Shown: positions 1-7,589 of the stretch, piece by piece
Numbering within the stretch: position 1 is the stretch's first letter
Layout: each line of letters begins with the position of its first letter
Source: Chitinophagaceae bacterium
Lineage (GTDB): Bacteria > Bacteroidota > Bacteroidia > Chitinophagales > Chitinophagaceae
Direction of reading: 5' to 3'
Length of the DNA stretch: 54,295 bases
NCBI GenBank assembly: GCA_027489035.1
Contig: JAIYAN010000006.1
Location: forward strand, 1-54,295
The notes under the pieces: generated by a model
Databases searched by the model: none
What the model was told of the DNA's origin: nothing
The model's input: only the letters and a program-made list of their open reading frames with translations
Translations under genes and position numbers: made by a program

Positions 1-137
1 CTAAAAAAGCGGCTCCTGCAAAGAAAGCAGCTCCAGCTAAAAAAGCAGCTCCTGCAAAGAAAGCAGCTCCAGCTAAAAAAGCGGCTCCTGCAAAGAAAGC
101 AGCTCCAGCTAAAAAAGCGGCTCCAAAAAAGAAATAA
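1..137 (+). CDS. C-terminal part of a histone H1-like Lys/Ala/Pro-repeat protein (5' truncated by the window edge)
   Basis: The reading frame is open from the window edge (first full codon at 3) to a TAA at 135-137. It encodes repeats of KKAAPA ending in PKKK. At DNA level this is a 36-bp unit (3-38, 39-74, 75-110) with only single-base differences, then a partial copy. Such Lys/Ala/Pro-rich tails are known from bacterial histone H1-like nucleoid proteins and from C-terminal extensions of HU-type proteins; they bind DNA through charge and have no fixed fold. The globular part, if any, lies outside the window, so H1-like versus HU-tail cannot be settled. A strong terminator follows 44 bp after the stop. 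Confidence 0.75.
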   Translation, partial: KKAAPAKKAAPAKKAAPAKKAAPAKKAAPAKKAAPAKKAAPKKK

Positions 138-180
138 TTTATTTCTAAATCTATTTTTGCTTTCAAAAGCAAAAAATATT

Positions 181-210
181 AGTCTCGGATTCTTCCGAGA
201 CTTTTTTTTT
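181..210 (+). terminator. Rho-independent terminator after the histone-like gene
   Basis: A perfect 8-bp stem, AGTCTCGG (181-188) with CCGAGACT (195-202), has a six-base loop and is followed by an unbroken T run to 210. It separates the histone-like gene from the PolX gene. Confidence 0.9.
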
Positions 211-251
211 CTATTTAAATTTCAATAACAAAGTTTTCCTATTTTTAAAAC

Positions 252-1919
252 ATGAATAACTACACTATTGCTGACTACTTTTCTTTGCTCTCTAAATTAA
301 TGGACATACATGGAGAGAATAGTTTCAAATCGAAATCATACGGATCTGCAGCCTTTGCCATTGAAAAACTACCCGAACAACTAAGCACAGTTCCAAAAGA
401 TAAAATCGAATCGTTAAAGGGAATCGGATTTTCAACCGCACAAAAAATTATTGAAATATTAGAATCTGGAGAACTCAAAGTATTAAATGAAATCATTTCA
501 AAAACACCAGCAGGTATCATTGAAATGCTAAGTATAAAAGGCATTGGCCCTAAAAAAATAAATACCATTTGGAAAGAAATGGAAATAGAATCTATTGGCG
601 AATTGCTTTATGCATGCAAAGAAAATAGATTAAAAAACTTTAAAGGTTTTGGAGAAAAAACACAAAACAATGTTATAGACAGTATCGAATTTTATTTTAA
701 AAGCAAAGGCAGTTTTTTATACGCTCAAGTAAAACCCTTCGCTATCGAAATTGAACAATTATTAAAAGAGATTTTTAATACTAAACCAATTTTTATTGTG
801 GGTGATTTTGCTCGTCAATTAGAAATCATCAATCATTTGGAATTTGTTACAAACGCAAATATTACTGAAATAGATAAGAATCTTGCTGAAAATGATATTT
901 TCAATTTAACTGAGAAAAATGAAATTGAATTTATTTTTTCTACCCCAAACGGAATTAATATTAAACTCATTTCTGTTGAGGATGCGCATATGTTTGAAAA
1001 ATGTATTCAATTTAGTTCGTCTCCATCTTTTTGGAATGAAATTGAAAAACTAAAACCCCATAATTTTATTTCCTGCAAAAGCGAACAAGATTTTTTTGAA
1101 CAAATTGGAACAAACTATATCCCTCCTTTTTTAAGAGAATCGATTTCAATTATTGATTATTCAAAAAACAATATCGTTGAAGATGTTATTCAAACAACTG
1201 ACATAAAGGGCATCATTCATTGCCACAGCAACTGGAGCGATGGAAGCAATACCATTGAAGAATTGGCAAAAGCAGCAATAGAAAGAGGTTTAGAATATTT
1301 GGTGATTAGCGATCACAGTCAATCCGCTTTTTATGCGCAAGGTTTATCGGTAGACAGAATTTTAGCACAACATCAATTGATAGACGAACTGAATGAAAAA
1401 CTCTACCCTTTCAAGATTTTCAAAAGTATTGAATCTGATATTCTAAATGATGGCAGATTGGATTACAATGATGATATTCTAAAACGTTTTGATTTGGTTA
1501 TTGCATCAGTTCATAGCAACCTTAAAATGACTGAAGAAAAAGCGATGATTCGCTTGATTACCGCTATAGAAAATCCTTACACCACTATCTTAGGACACAT
1601 GACAGGCAGATTACTTTTAAGTAGGCCAGGATATCCATTAGACCATAAAAAAATAATTGACGCATGTGCTGCAAATAATGTTGTCATTGAATTAAATGCG
1701 CATCCCAGCAGGCTTGATATTGATTGGCGGCATATAGATTATGTATTGGAGAAAAATGTGCTTATTTCAATTGATCCAGATGCGCATCACATCGATGGAT
1801 TTAATGACCTTGAATATGGCGTTTCTGTAGCTCAAAAAGCAATGGTGAAAAAACAAAATAATTTAAGCAGTTTCAATTTAGCAGAATTTGAAAAATACTT
1901 GATAACGCTCAAAAAGTAA
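252..1919 (+). CDS. polX: PolX-family protein: HhH and PHP domains intact, polymerase active site lost
   Basis: At 555 aa this has the usual bacterial PolX length and domain order: N-terminal 8-kDa-like region, helix-hairpin-helix motifs (KGIGFS about 56-61, KGIGPKK about 96-102), nucleotidyltransferase palm, and a C-terminal PHP domain. The PHP metal ligands are all visible: HCH at 323-325, D330, DH at 354-355, E394, H421, H449, H484, and DPDAHH at 508-513. The palm is degenerate. The family GS motif is GD (184-185), and the three catalytic aspartates align with H195, E197 and K238. The family repairs DNA gaps and removes 3' ends. I infer that this copy keeps only the nuclease/phosphoesterase and DNA-binding roles. 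It is transcribed alone, and the next gene is convergent. Confidence 0.88.
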   Translation: MNNYTIADYFSLLSKLMDIHGENSFKSKSYGSAAFAIEKLPEQLSTVPKDKIESLKGIGFSTAQKIIEILESGELKVLNEIISKTPAGIIEMLSIKGIGPKKINTIWKEMEIESIGELLYACKENRLKNFKGFGEKTQNNVIDSIEFYFKSKGSFLYAQVKPFAIEIEQLLKEIFNTKPIFIVGDFARQLEIINHLEFVTNANITEIDKNLAENDIFNLTEKNEIEFIFSTPNGINIKLISVEDAHMFEKCIQFSSSPSFWNEIEKLKPHNFISCKSEQDFFEQIGTNYIPPFLRESISIIDYSKNNIVEDVIQTTDIKGIIHCHSNWSDGSNTIEELAKAAIERGLEYLVISDHSQSAFYAQGLSVDRILAQHQLIDELNEKLYPFKIFKSIESDILNDGRLDYNDDILKRFDLVIASVHSNLKMTEEKAMIRLITAIENPYTTILGHMTGRLLLSRPGYPLDHKKIIDACAANNVVIELNAHPSRLDIDWRHIDYVLEKNVLISIDPDAHHIDGFNDLEYGVSVAQKAMVKKQNNLSSFNLAEFEKYLITLKK

Positions 1920-1920
1920 A

Positions 1921-2466
1921 CTACATTTTTGTAGCAATTTTTGTCCCAGGTTTTAAAAATAATTTTTCATCGCCATTAGCCAATAATTTTTCAAATAAAA
2001 TGGTTGTTGCCTTTGCATCACCGAACGCACGATGCCTTGACTCTATTTCAATGTCTAAACTATTACATAATTTTCCTAAACTATAAGATGCTAAACCTGG
2101 AAAAACTTTTCGACTCAATCTAACGGTGCATAATTTATGAACATCTAATTCAAACCCATGAATTTTTAAGTAATGGCTTATAAATGAATAATCAAAACCA
2201 ACATTATGCGCCACGAAAAAATTGTTGTTTAATATGTCATACAAATCTTTAGCAATTGATTTAAAAGTAGGCGCATCATTTACCATTGCATTTGTAATCC
2301 CTGTTAAGTTTGTAATGTAATACGGTATTGGTCTTTGTGGATTTATTAACGTTTGAAATTGTTTTACAACACGATCACCATTATGTACCAAAACGGCAAT
2401 TTCTGTAATACCGCTTTCTCTGGGAATCCCTCCTGTTGTTTCAATATCTACAATACAATACATCAT
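1921..2466 (-). CDS. DEDDh 3'-5' exonuclease (DnaQ / Pol III epsilon-like)
   Basis: A single exonuclease domain of 181 aa. ExoI is DIETTG near residue 8, ExoII is the HNVGFDYSFI segment near 90, and ExoIII is HRAFGDA near 145. These supply the DEDD acidic residues and the general-base histidine. Family members proofread replication or trim DNA and RNA ends. In many relatives this domain is joined to a GIY-YIG endonuclease domain; here nothing follows except a short basic tail. Two adjacent Met codons make the start ambiguous by one residue. It converges on the PolX gene with one base between the stops. Whether it serves replication or repair cannot be told from sequence. Confidence 0.85.
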   Translation of the reverse strand: MMYCIVDIETTGGIPRESGITEIAVLVHNGDRVVKQFQTLINPQRPIPYYITNLTGITNAMVNDAPTFKSIAKDLYDILNNNFFVAHNVGFDYSFISHYLKIHGFELDVHKLCTVRLSRKVFPGLASYSLGKLCNSLDIEIESRHRAFGDAKATTILFEKLLANGDEKLFLKPGTKIATKM

Positions 2467-2752
2467 TTCCTATAATATAAAATTCATTTTTGAATTATGG
2501 ATAAAGATAGCCATTTGCAGAAGCATTAAATTAAATTTTGTTTGTGTATTTTTGTTATAATTCAAACAAATTATCAACAGTCATTTTCAATTTCAATTTT
2601 TTAATCAAACATTGCGAATCAATTATTGACTATTTTTTGTTTTTATTGTACAAACATTGAATCATTACAAAAGCAAAATAACCAACTCGAAATTTCTAAT
2701 CTTTTGGTTTAGTTAAAAATCGAGAAGCCCATTAAAAAACCCATTTTAAAAA

Positions 2753-5368
2753 ATGACTTTAAGTAAAAATTTCGAACATCAAATAAATGAAAACAAATGG
2801 TATAGTCATTGGTTGGATAAACAATATTTCAAGAGCACACCAGATGAACGCACCCCGTACACCATAGTAATGCCTCCTCCAAACGTAACGGGCGTTTTAC
2901 ACATGGGGCATTGCTTAAACAATACAATACAGGACATTTTAATTAGACAAGCTAGAATGAAGGGATTCAACGCCTGCTGGGTTCCAGGTACAGATCATGC
3001 ATCAATCGCTACTGAAGCTAAAGTAGTAGCTATGTTGCGTGAAAGAGGCATTGCAAAATCATCTTTGAGTAGAGAAGAATTTTTAAGTTATGCTTGGGAA
3101 TGGAAAGAAAAATATGGCGGCATCATTTTACAACAGTTAAAAAAGCTGGGATGTAGTCTAGATTGGGATCGAACAACATTCACCATGGATAAAGATTATT
3201 ACGATTCTGTGATCAATATCTTTATGGACCTCTACAAAAAAGGCGTGATTTATAGAGGTAAGCGAATGATCAATTGGGATGTGAAAGCGCTTACCGCTTT
3301 AAGTGATGAAGAAGTGATTAGAAAAGAAACCCGCCAGAAATTATATCACCTCAATTATGCTATCGAAGGAACAAATGATTTTATAACCATTGCTACAGTA
3401 AGGCCAGAAACCATAATGGGAGATACCGCCATTTGTGTGCATCCTGATGATGAGCGTTATAAACACCTTCATGGCAAATTTGCCATCGTTCCTTTAATTA
3501 ACCGACGCATTCCAATTATAGCAGATGATTATGTAGCTATGGACTTTGGTACTGGTGCATTAAAAGTAACACCAGCACATGACGTAAATGACTATGCGCT
3601 TGGACAAAAACACCAATTGGAAGTTGTAGATGTTTTTAATGATAATGGTACATTAAGCGAAGATGCTCAAATTTATGTAGGCTTAGATCGTTTTGATGTA
3701 CGTAAAAAAATCGCCATTGAGCTTGAAGAAAAAGGATATCTCATTAAAACAGAAGAATATACCAGCGAAGTTGGTTATAGCGAAAGAACAGACGTAGTGG
3801 TGGAACCTCGATTAAGCATGCAGTGGTGGTTGAGCATGAAAGACATTTCAAGCCCTGCATTAAAATCGGTCATGGAAGAAGAGATTAAATTCTATCCACC
3901 AAAATTTAAAAACGTTTATCGCCATTGGATGGAGAACATCAAAGATTGGTGCGTTAGCAGACAACTTTGGTGGGGACATCGCATTCCGGCATGGTATCAC
4001 GAATCTGGAAAATTTGTAGTGGCTAAAAATGAAAAAGATGCCATTGCTCTTTTTGAAACGGAACACAATATTTCGAATGCGGTATTAAAACAAGATGAAG
4101 ATTGCTTGGACACCTGGTTTAGTAGTTGGCTTTGGCCGTTTGAAGTTTTTAAAGGATATAGCAATCCCAACAATGCAGACATCAACTACTACTACACTAC
4201 CAACACCTTGGTTACTGCGCCTGAAATTATTTTCTTTTGGGTAGCACGTATGATTATGGCAGGTTATGAATACATGGATGTCAAGCCATTTCAAGAAGTA
4301 TATTTTACAGGAATAGTTAGAGACAAACAAGGACGTAAAATGAGTAAGAGTTTGGGCAATTCTCCAGACCTTTTAGAATTAATAGATCAATATGGTGCGG
4401 ATGCTGCGCGTTTTGGTATAATGATTTCATCTCCTGCAGGAAACGATATTTTATTTGATGAAGCGGCATTGGAACAAGGCAGAAACTTCAACAACAAAAT
4501 ATGGAATGCTTTGAAGTTGATAAAAATGTGGGAAGCGCGTCAAACGCATGAACACAACAATGAAAATGAATTTGCCATCAACTGGTTTGAAAACAGATTA
4601 AGTGAAGTAAGCATTGAGGTAGAGCAAATGATGCAGCAATTCAAATTAAGTGAAGCATTAAAAACCATCTATACTTTAATTTGGGATGATTTTTGTAGTT
4701 GGTATTTAGAATGGGTAAAACCAGGGTATGAGCAACCTATTCAAGCAAATGTGTACAATAAAACAATTGAATTTTTCACAGAATTAATGCAATTGTTACA
4801 TCCATTCATGCCATTCATTTCTGAAGAAATTTATCATCAACTTACAGAAAGAACAGATGACTTATGCGTAAGATTGTATGCAGAAAAAAAATCGCCCAAT
4901 CAAACCCAATTGGATCAAGGACTTTTGCTAAAACAGGTCATTAGTGGCATTAGAGATATACGCAACAAGCAGCAAATGAAACCTAAAGACAGCATCAAAC
5001 TTTTTATTCAAACAGAAAATAGTGTTGTTTTTGAAAGCTTAAATTCAATTTTATCTAAACAAGTAAATGCTGAGGAAATTTCATTTGCAAGCGATACGGT
5101 TCCTAACTCATTTACAACGGTAATTGGGAAAGATAAATTCTACATTTTAACTGAGCAACCCATTGATTTGAGTACTCAAAAATCAGCACTAGAAAAGGAA
5201 TTAAATCACTTAAAGTCCTTTTTAATGTCAGTTGAAAAGAAATTATCAAATGAGAAATTTACTCAAAATGCAAAGCAAGAGATTTTAGATTTAGAGTATA
5301 AGAAAAAAGCAGACGCCGAAATGAAAATCAATATTATAGAACTCAGTTTGAAAGATATGGCGGGTTAA
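2753..5368 (+). CDS. valS: Valyl-tRNA synthetase
   Basis: Class I aminoacyl-tRNA synthetase of 871 aa that charges tRNA-Val. The HIGH signature is HMGH at 50-53 within PPPNVTGVLHMGH, and the KMSKS loop is exact at 529-533. The CP1 editing domain, which removes mischarged threonine, lies between them (about 200-350), and the DWCVSRQLWWGHRIP stretch typical of Val/Ile/Leu enzymes follows near 395. The tRNA-binding helical domain is followed by a C-terminal coiled coil (about 800-865) rich in Lys and Glu, as expected for ValRS. A 286-bp gap with no recognisable gene precedes it. It appears monocistronic, with no clear terminator after it. Confidence 0.98.
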   Translation: MTLSKNFEHQINENKWYSHWLDKQYFKSTPDERTPYTIVMPPPNVTGVLHMGHCLNNTIQDILIRQARMKGFNACWVPGTDHASIATEAKVVAMLRERGIAKSSLSREEFLSYAWEWKEKYGGIILQQLKKLGCSLDWDRTTFTMDKDYYDSVINIFMDLYKKGVIYRGKRMINWDVKALTALSDEEVIRKETRQKLYHLNYAIEGTNDFITIATVRPETIMGDTAICVHPDDERYKHLHGKFAIVPLINRRIPIIADDYVAMDFGTGALKVTPAHDVNDYALGQKHQLEVVDVFNDNGTLSEDAQIYVGLDRFDVRKKIAIELEEKGYLIKTEEYTSEVGYSERTDVVVEPRLSMQWWLSMKDISSPALKSVMEEEIKFYPPKFKNVYRHWMENIKDWCVSRQLWWGHRIPAWYHESGKFVVAKNEKDAIALFETEHNISNAVLKQDEDCLDTWFSSWLWPFEVFKGYSNPNNADINYYYTTNTLVTAPEIIFFWVARMIMAGYEYMDVKPFQEVYFTGIVRDKQGRKMSKSLGNSPDLLELIDQYGADAARFGIMISSPAGNDILFDEAALEQGRNFNNKIWNALKLIKMWEARQTHEHNNENEFAINWFENRLSEVSIEVEQMMQQFKLSEALKTIYTLIWDDFCSWYLEWVKPGYEQPIQANVYNKTIEFFTELMQLLHPFMPFISEEIYHQLTERTDDLCVRLYAEKKSPNQTQLDQGLLLKQVISGIRDIRNKQQMKPKDSIKLFIQTENSVVFESLNSILSKQVNAEEISFASDTVPNSFTTVIGKDKFYILTEQPIDLSTQKSALEKELNHLKSFLMSVEKKLSNEKFTQNAKQEILDLEYKKKADAEMKINIIELSLKDMAG

Positions 5369-5428
5369 TGTTAAAATTAAAAATCTGTGACGGGTAATAC
5401 TTATTTTTAACGACTAAAAAAATAAATT

Positions 5429-5890
5429 ATGAGTAAACAGAAAATATTAATCGCATTTTTTTTGATCATATGTCAAATCAATTTTGCTCAAATCAAAAAG
5501 AATCAACCGGTTAAAATAAAACCACCTAAGTTGATTTCGTCTATTGGTATCTTTAAAGATTCTGTTGTGATAAAAACAGACCAAGCCAAAGCTATTTTGG
5601 GTACGCCTATTTTAGTTAAAGATGATAAAAACAATGAGTATAAAGTGACTTATTATCAATTTGCATACACTAGACGCGCAGTTACTGAAGATGAAAAAAC
5701 AGGAAAACTATCCCCTACAACCAGCTTAGCTACTGATTACTTTACCAGCACACCGCTACCCGAAAAATGGGTGCGTATCATTCGAGAAGATTTAAAACCA
5801 GGTGAGCAATTATTCTTTTGTGATGTAATAGTAAAAGACAGTTCTGGCAGATCCTTTTATGCGCCCAGCATTAAAATAATTACGCAATAA
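5429..5890 (+). CDS. Secreted protein of unknown function
   Basis: A 153-aa protein with a signal peptide (KQ start, hydrophobic FFLIICQI core, likely cut FA|QIKK at about 20/21). The mature part is a single compact domain with alternating hydrophobic residues, suggesting beta structure, and contains the stretch REDLKPGEQLFFCDVIV. That stretch is loosely like the C-terminal beta domain of the gliding/T9SS protein GldM, but the resemblance is my impression, not a confirmed match. It is followed after 4 bp by an acetyltransferase gene, so the two are probably co-transcribed. No catalytic motif is visible. Confidence 0.7.
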   Translation: MSKQKILIAFFLIICQINFAQIKKNQPVKIKPPKLISSIGIFKDSVVIKTDQAKAILGTPILVKDDKNNEYKVTYYQFAYTRRAVTEDEKTGKLSPTTSLATDYFTSTPLPEKWVRIIREDLKPGEQLFFCDVIVKDSSGRSFYAPSIKIITQ

Positions 5891-5894
5891 TTAT

Positions 5895-6398
5895 ATGGTA
5901 ATTCGACATGCACAAAAAAACGAATTACATTTGATTCGAAAAATAGCATTTGAAACTTGGCCTATTTCTTATAAAAATATTTTAAGCAATAACCAATTGA
6001 TTTACATGCTTAATATGTTTTACGATTTAGATGCTTTAGCTTCTCAGCAAGCACAATTAAATCATCAATTTATTTTAGCGTTTGACGATTGGGGAAATGA
6101 AATGGGCTTTGCTTGTTATTCAAAAGAAATCGAATACCCTACAACTAAATATTTATTGCACAAATTATACATACTACCTAATCAGCAAGGAAAAAATGTT
6201 GGTACAAAGTTGTTGGATTTTGTATTGAAAGAAATTAAAAAAACGAAAGAACGAGCAATTGTCCAATTAAATGTCAACCGACACAACAATGCCCTTAATT
6301 TTTATTTAAAACATGGCTTCTCAATTATACATGAAGAAGACAATGACATTGGGGAAGGATATTTTATGAATGATTATGTAATGCAAAAGGATGTATAA
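5895..6398 (+). CDS. GNAT-family N-acetyltransferase
   Basis: A 167-aa single-domain protein that follows the GNAT layout. Motif A is visible at about 98-118: LHKLYILPNQQGKNVGTKLL, where QQGKNVG is the Q/RxxGxG/A pyrophosphate loop that binds acetyl-CoA. A beta-bulge precedes it, and the C-terminal NVNRHNNALNFYLKHGF is the usual motif B with the conserved Asn and aromatic residues. The acceptor (amine, antibiotic, peptide or ribosomal N-terminus) cannot be predicted. ATG at 5895 is only 4 bp after the preceding stop, which suggests translational coupling with the secreted protein gene. Confidence 0.85.
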   Translation: MVIRHAQKNELHLIRKIAFETWPISYKNILSNNQLIYMLNMFYDLDALASQQAQLNHQFILAFDDWGNEMGFACYSKEIEYPTTKYLLHKLYILPNQQGKNVGTKLLDFVLKEIKKTKERAIVQLNVNRHNNALNFYLKHGFSIIHEEDNDIGEGYFMNDYVMQKDV

Positions 6399-6410
6399 AA
6401 TCCATTCGCA

Positions 6411-6953
6411 TTAAATCGTAACGTGATAAATTCTGGTTCCAGCAGGTTTATTTTTTTTACAACAACTTTCCATGTACCCTGTTTTATAACAATTCATATT
6501 GGTGTACTTGTTATTTTTTTTATACACCTTATCTGTTAAATACCCTTTATCAATGATTTGTATTGTTTGCTCTCCGCTTAATTTCTGATTAGATACATTC
6601 ATAAAATGAAACATGGTATTATCAATTTCTATGTGCGTATCATTAGCCACTTCTACATCATTTAATAAAATTGTAACATCCATTTTGGCAACAAAAAAAC
6701 CAGCATCTTCCACTTTCTTTTTTAATAAATCAAAATCAACTTTTGCGTTTGGTTTGAAGCGAATATCGAAACTTGAATTTTTAATGTTAGCAATTACGTT
6801 GTCAACATAATCAATCGATTTCAATGCTTTGTTAATGGCATTGCTACACATGCTACAGGTTAATCCACTTGCTTGAATGTTTACCTTACTTACTTGCGCA
6901 GTTGCACAAAAATTAAACGAAAATAAAATAGCAATTAAAAATAAACGCATCAT
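6411..6953 (-). CDS. Secreted heavy-metal-associated (HMA) domain protein, larger paralogue
   Basis: A 180-aa protein with a signal peptide cut at about TA|QVSK, then an HMA ferredoxin-like domain (about 22-95) carrying the metal-binding GLTCSMC motif with C33 and C36. A second, unrelated segment of about 85 residues follows and ends in a Cys cluster (C155, C164, C165). HMA domains bind Cu(I), Zn or Hg through the CxxC pair. A secreted single-domain form suggests a periplasmic chaperone or scavenger rather than a P-type ATPase piece. It lies 19 bp downstream of a smaller HMA gene with the same plan, so the pair probably forms an operon. Confidence 0.85.
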   Translation of the reverse strand: MMRLFLIAILFSFNFCATAQVSKVNIQASGLTCSMCSNAINKALKSIDYVDNVIANIKNSSFDIRFKPNAKVDFDLLKKKVEDAGFFVAKMDVTILLNDVEVANDTHIEIDNTMFHFMNVSNQKLSGEQTIQIIDKGYLTDKVYKKNNKYTNMNCYKTGYMESCCKKNKPAGTRIYHVTI

Positions 6954-6972
6954 GATTTATTGATTTATCATA

Positions 6973-7311
6973 TTAATTAGAAGCTTCTTTACGATCATAT
7001 TTGCAACAGCCATGTAATGCATCATAAGCAGCATTATCTGCAGTTACATCTTGCGTATCATATCCAACTTTTGCAATAGACTCTTGAATTTTTTTCAAAT
7101 CAGTTTTATCAGTTTTGTATGATAGAACTAGCATATGAGATTCTACATCCCAAGTTGCAGACTTTGCTCCAGCTGATTTTGCAGCTTTTTCAATTTTTCC
7201 TTTACACATACCACAACTGCCCCATACTTTAATGGTGTCTTGTTTTGTTTGTGCAAATGATGAACTCGATATTGCTAATACAAAGAATAAAGCGATTGAT
7301 AGTTGTTTCAT
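6973..7311 (-). CDS. Secreted heavy-metal-associated (HMA) domain protein, smaller paralogue
   Basis: A 112-aa protein with signal peptide (cut FA|QTKQ at about 20/21) and an HMA domain starting with VWGSCGMC, C33 and C36 being the expected metal ligands. A short tail ends in HGCCKYDR (C102, C103). The layout, an N-terminal CxxC plus a C-terminal vicinal Cys pair, is shared with the gene that follows it, although the two sequences differ. I infer a role in extracytoplasmic copper or mercury handling. The 5' region (7312-7589) contains repeat arrays rather than a recognisable promoter. Confidence 0.88.
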   Translation of the reverse strand: MKQLSIALFFVLAISSSSFAQTKQDTIKVWGSCGMCKGKIEKAAKSAGAKSATWDVESHMLVLSYKTDKTDLKKIQESIAKVGYDTQDVTADNAAYDALHGCCKYDRKEASN

Positions 7312-7363
7312 TTTATAATATTTAGTTGTTTTGAAATTAATTTGATTTGTAAATATAAGAAAT

Positions 7364-7440
7364 AGTTTAACGGTTTAATGGTTTAATGGTTTAATGGTTT
7401 AACGGTTTAAGGGTTTAATGGTTTAAGGGGTTAAGGGTTG
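7364..7440. repeat. 8-bp tandem array (GGTTTAAT)n, part of composite repeat copy C
   Basis: About nine imperfect copies of GGTTTAAT / GGTTTAAC / GGTTTAAG run head to tail. The reverse complement of the unit (TTAAACC) recurs in the 18-bp array at 7488-7577, so the two arrays face each other across a 47-bp spacer and could pair over long stretches. The array lies between the HMA gene start and the porin stop and encodes nothing. Confidence 0.85.
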
Positions 7441-7461
7441 ATCGACATTTTGTTTGAACTT

Positions 7462-7484
7462 GAAATGGGAAAATACTTTCAACC
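7462..7484 (-). repeat. Core of composite dispersed repeat, copy C
   Basis: On the minus strand this reads GGTTGAAAGTATTTTCCC. It matches the core at 23824-23845 (GGTTGGAAGCATTTTCC) at all but two or three positions, and the core at 45232-45252. It is bounded by the 8-bp array on one side and the 18-bp array on the other. Confidence 0.7.
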
Positions 7485-7487
7485 TTT

Positions 7488-7577
7488 AAACCAGCGTAGC
7501 GTATTAAACCAACGAAGTGATTTAACCCAGCAAAGCAACTTAAACCAGCGAAGCGCGTTAAACCCGCGCAGCAAGTT
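7488..7577. repeat. 18-bp tandem array, five copies, part of composite repeat copy C
   Basis: Five adjacent 18-bp units begin at 7488, 7506, 7524, 7542 and 7560, with consensus AAACCAGCGAAGCGNNTT. Divergence is scattered among units while the spacing is exact. There are no spacers, so this is not CRISPR. It ends about 12 bp before the porin stop codon. Confidence 0.88.
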
Positions 7578-7589
7578 AAACCTCCTCCC

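Noticed and set aside
2535..2560. TATTTTTG at 2547 as a valS promoter
   Set aside because: It lies almost 200 bp from the start, has no -33 element at the proper distance, and many A/T-rich words occur in this gap.
7488..7577. Possible CRISPR or integron-like repeats
   Set aside because: Contiguous 18-bp units with no spacers, no integrase and no cassette structure.
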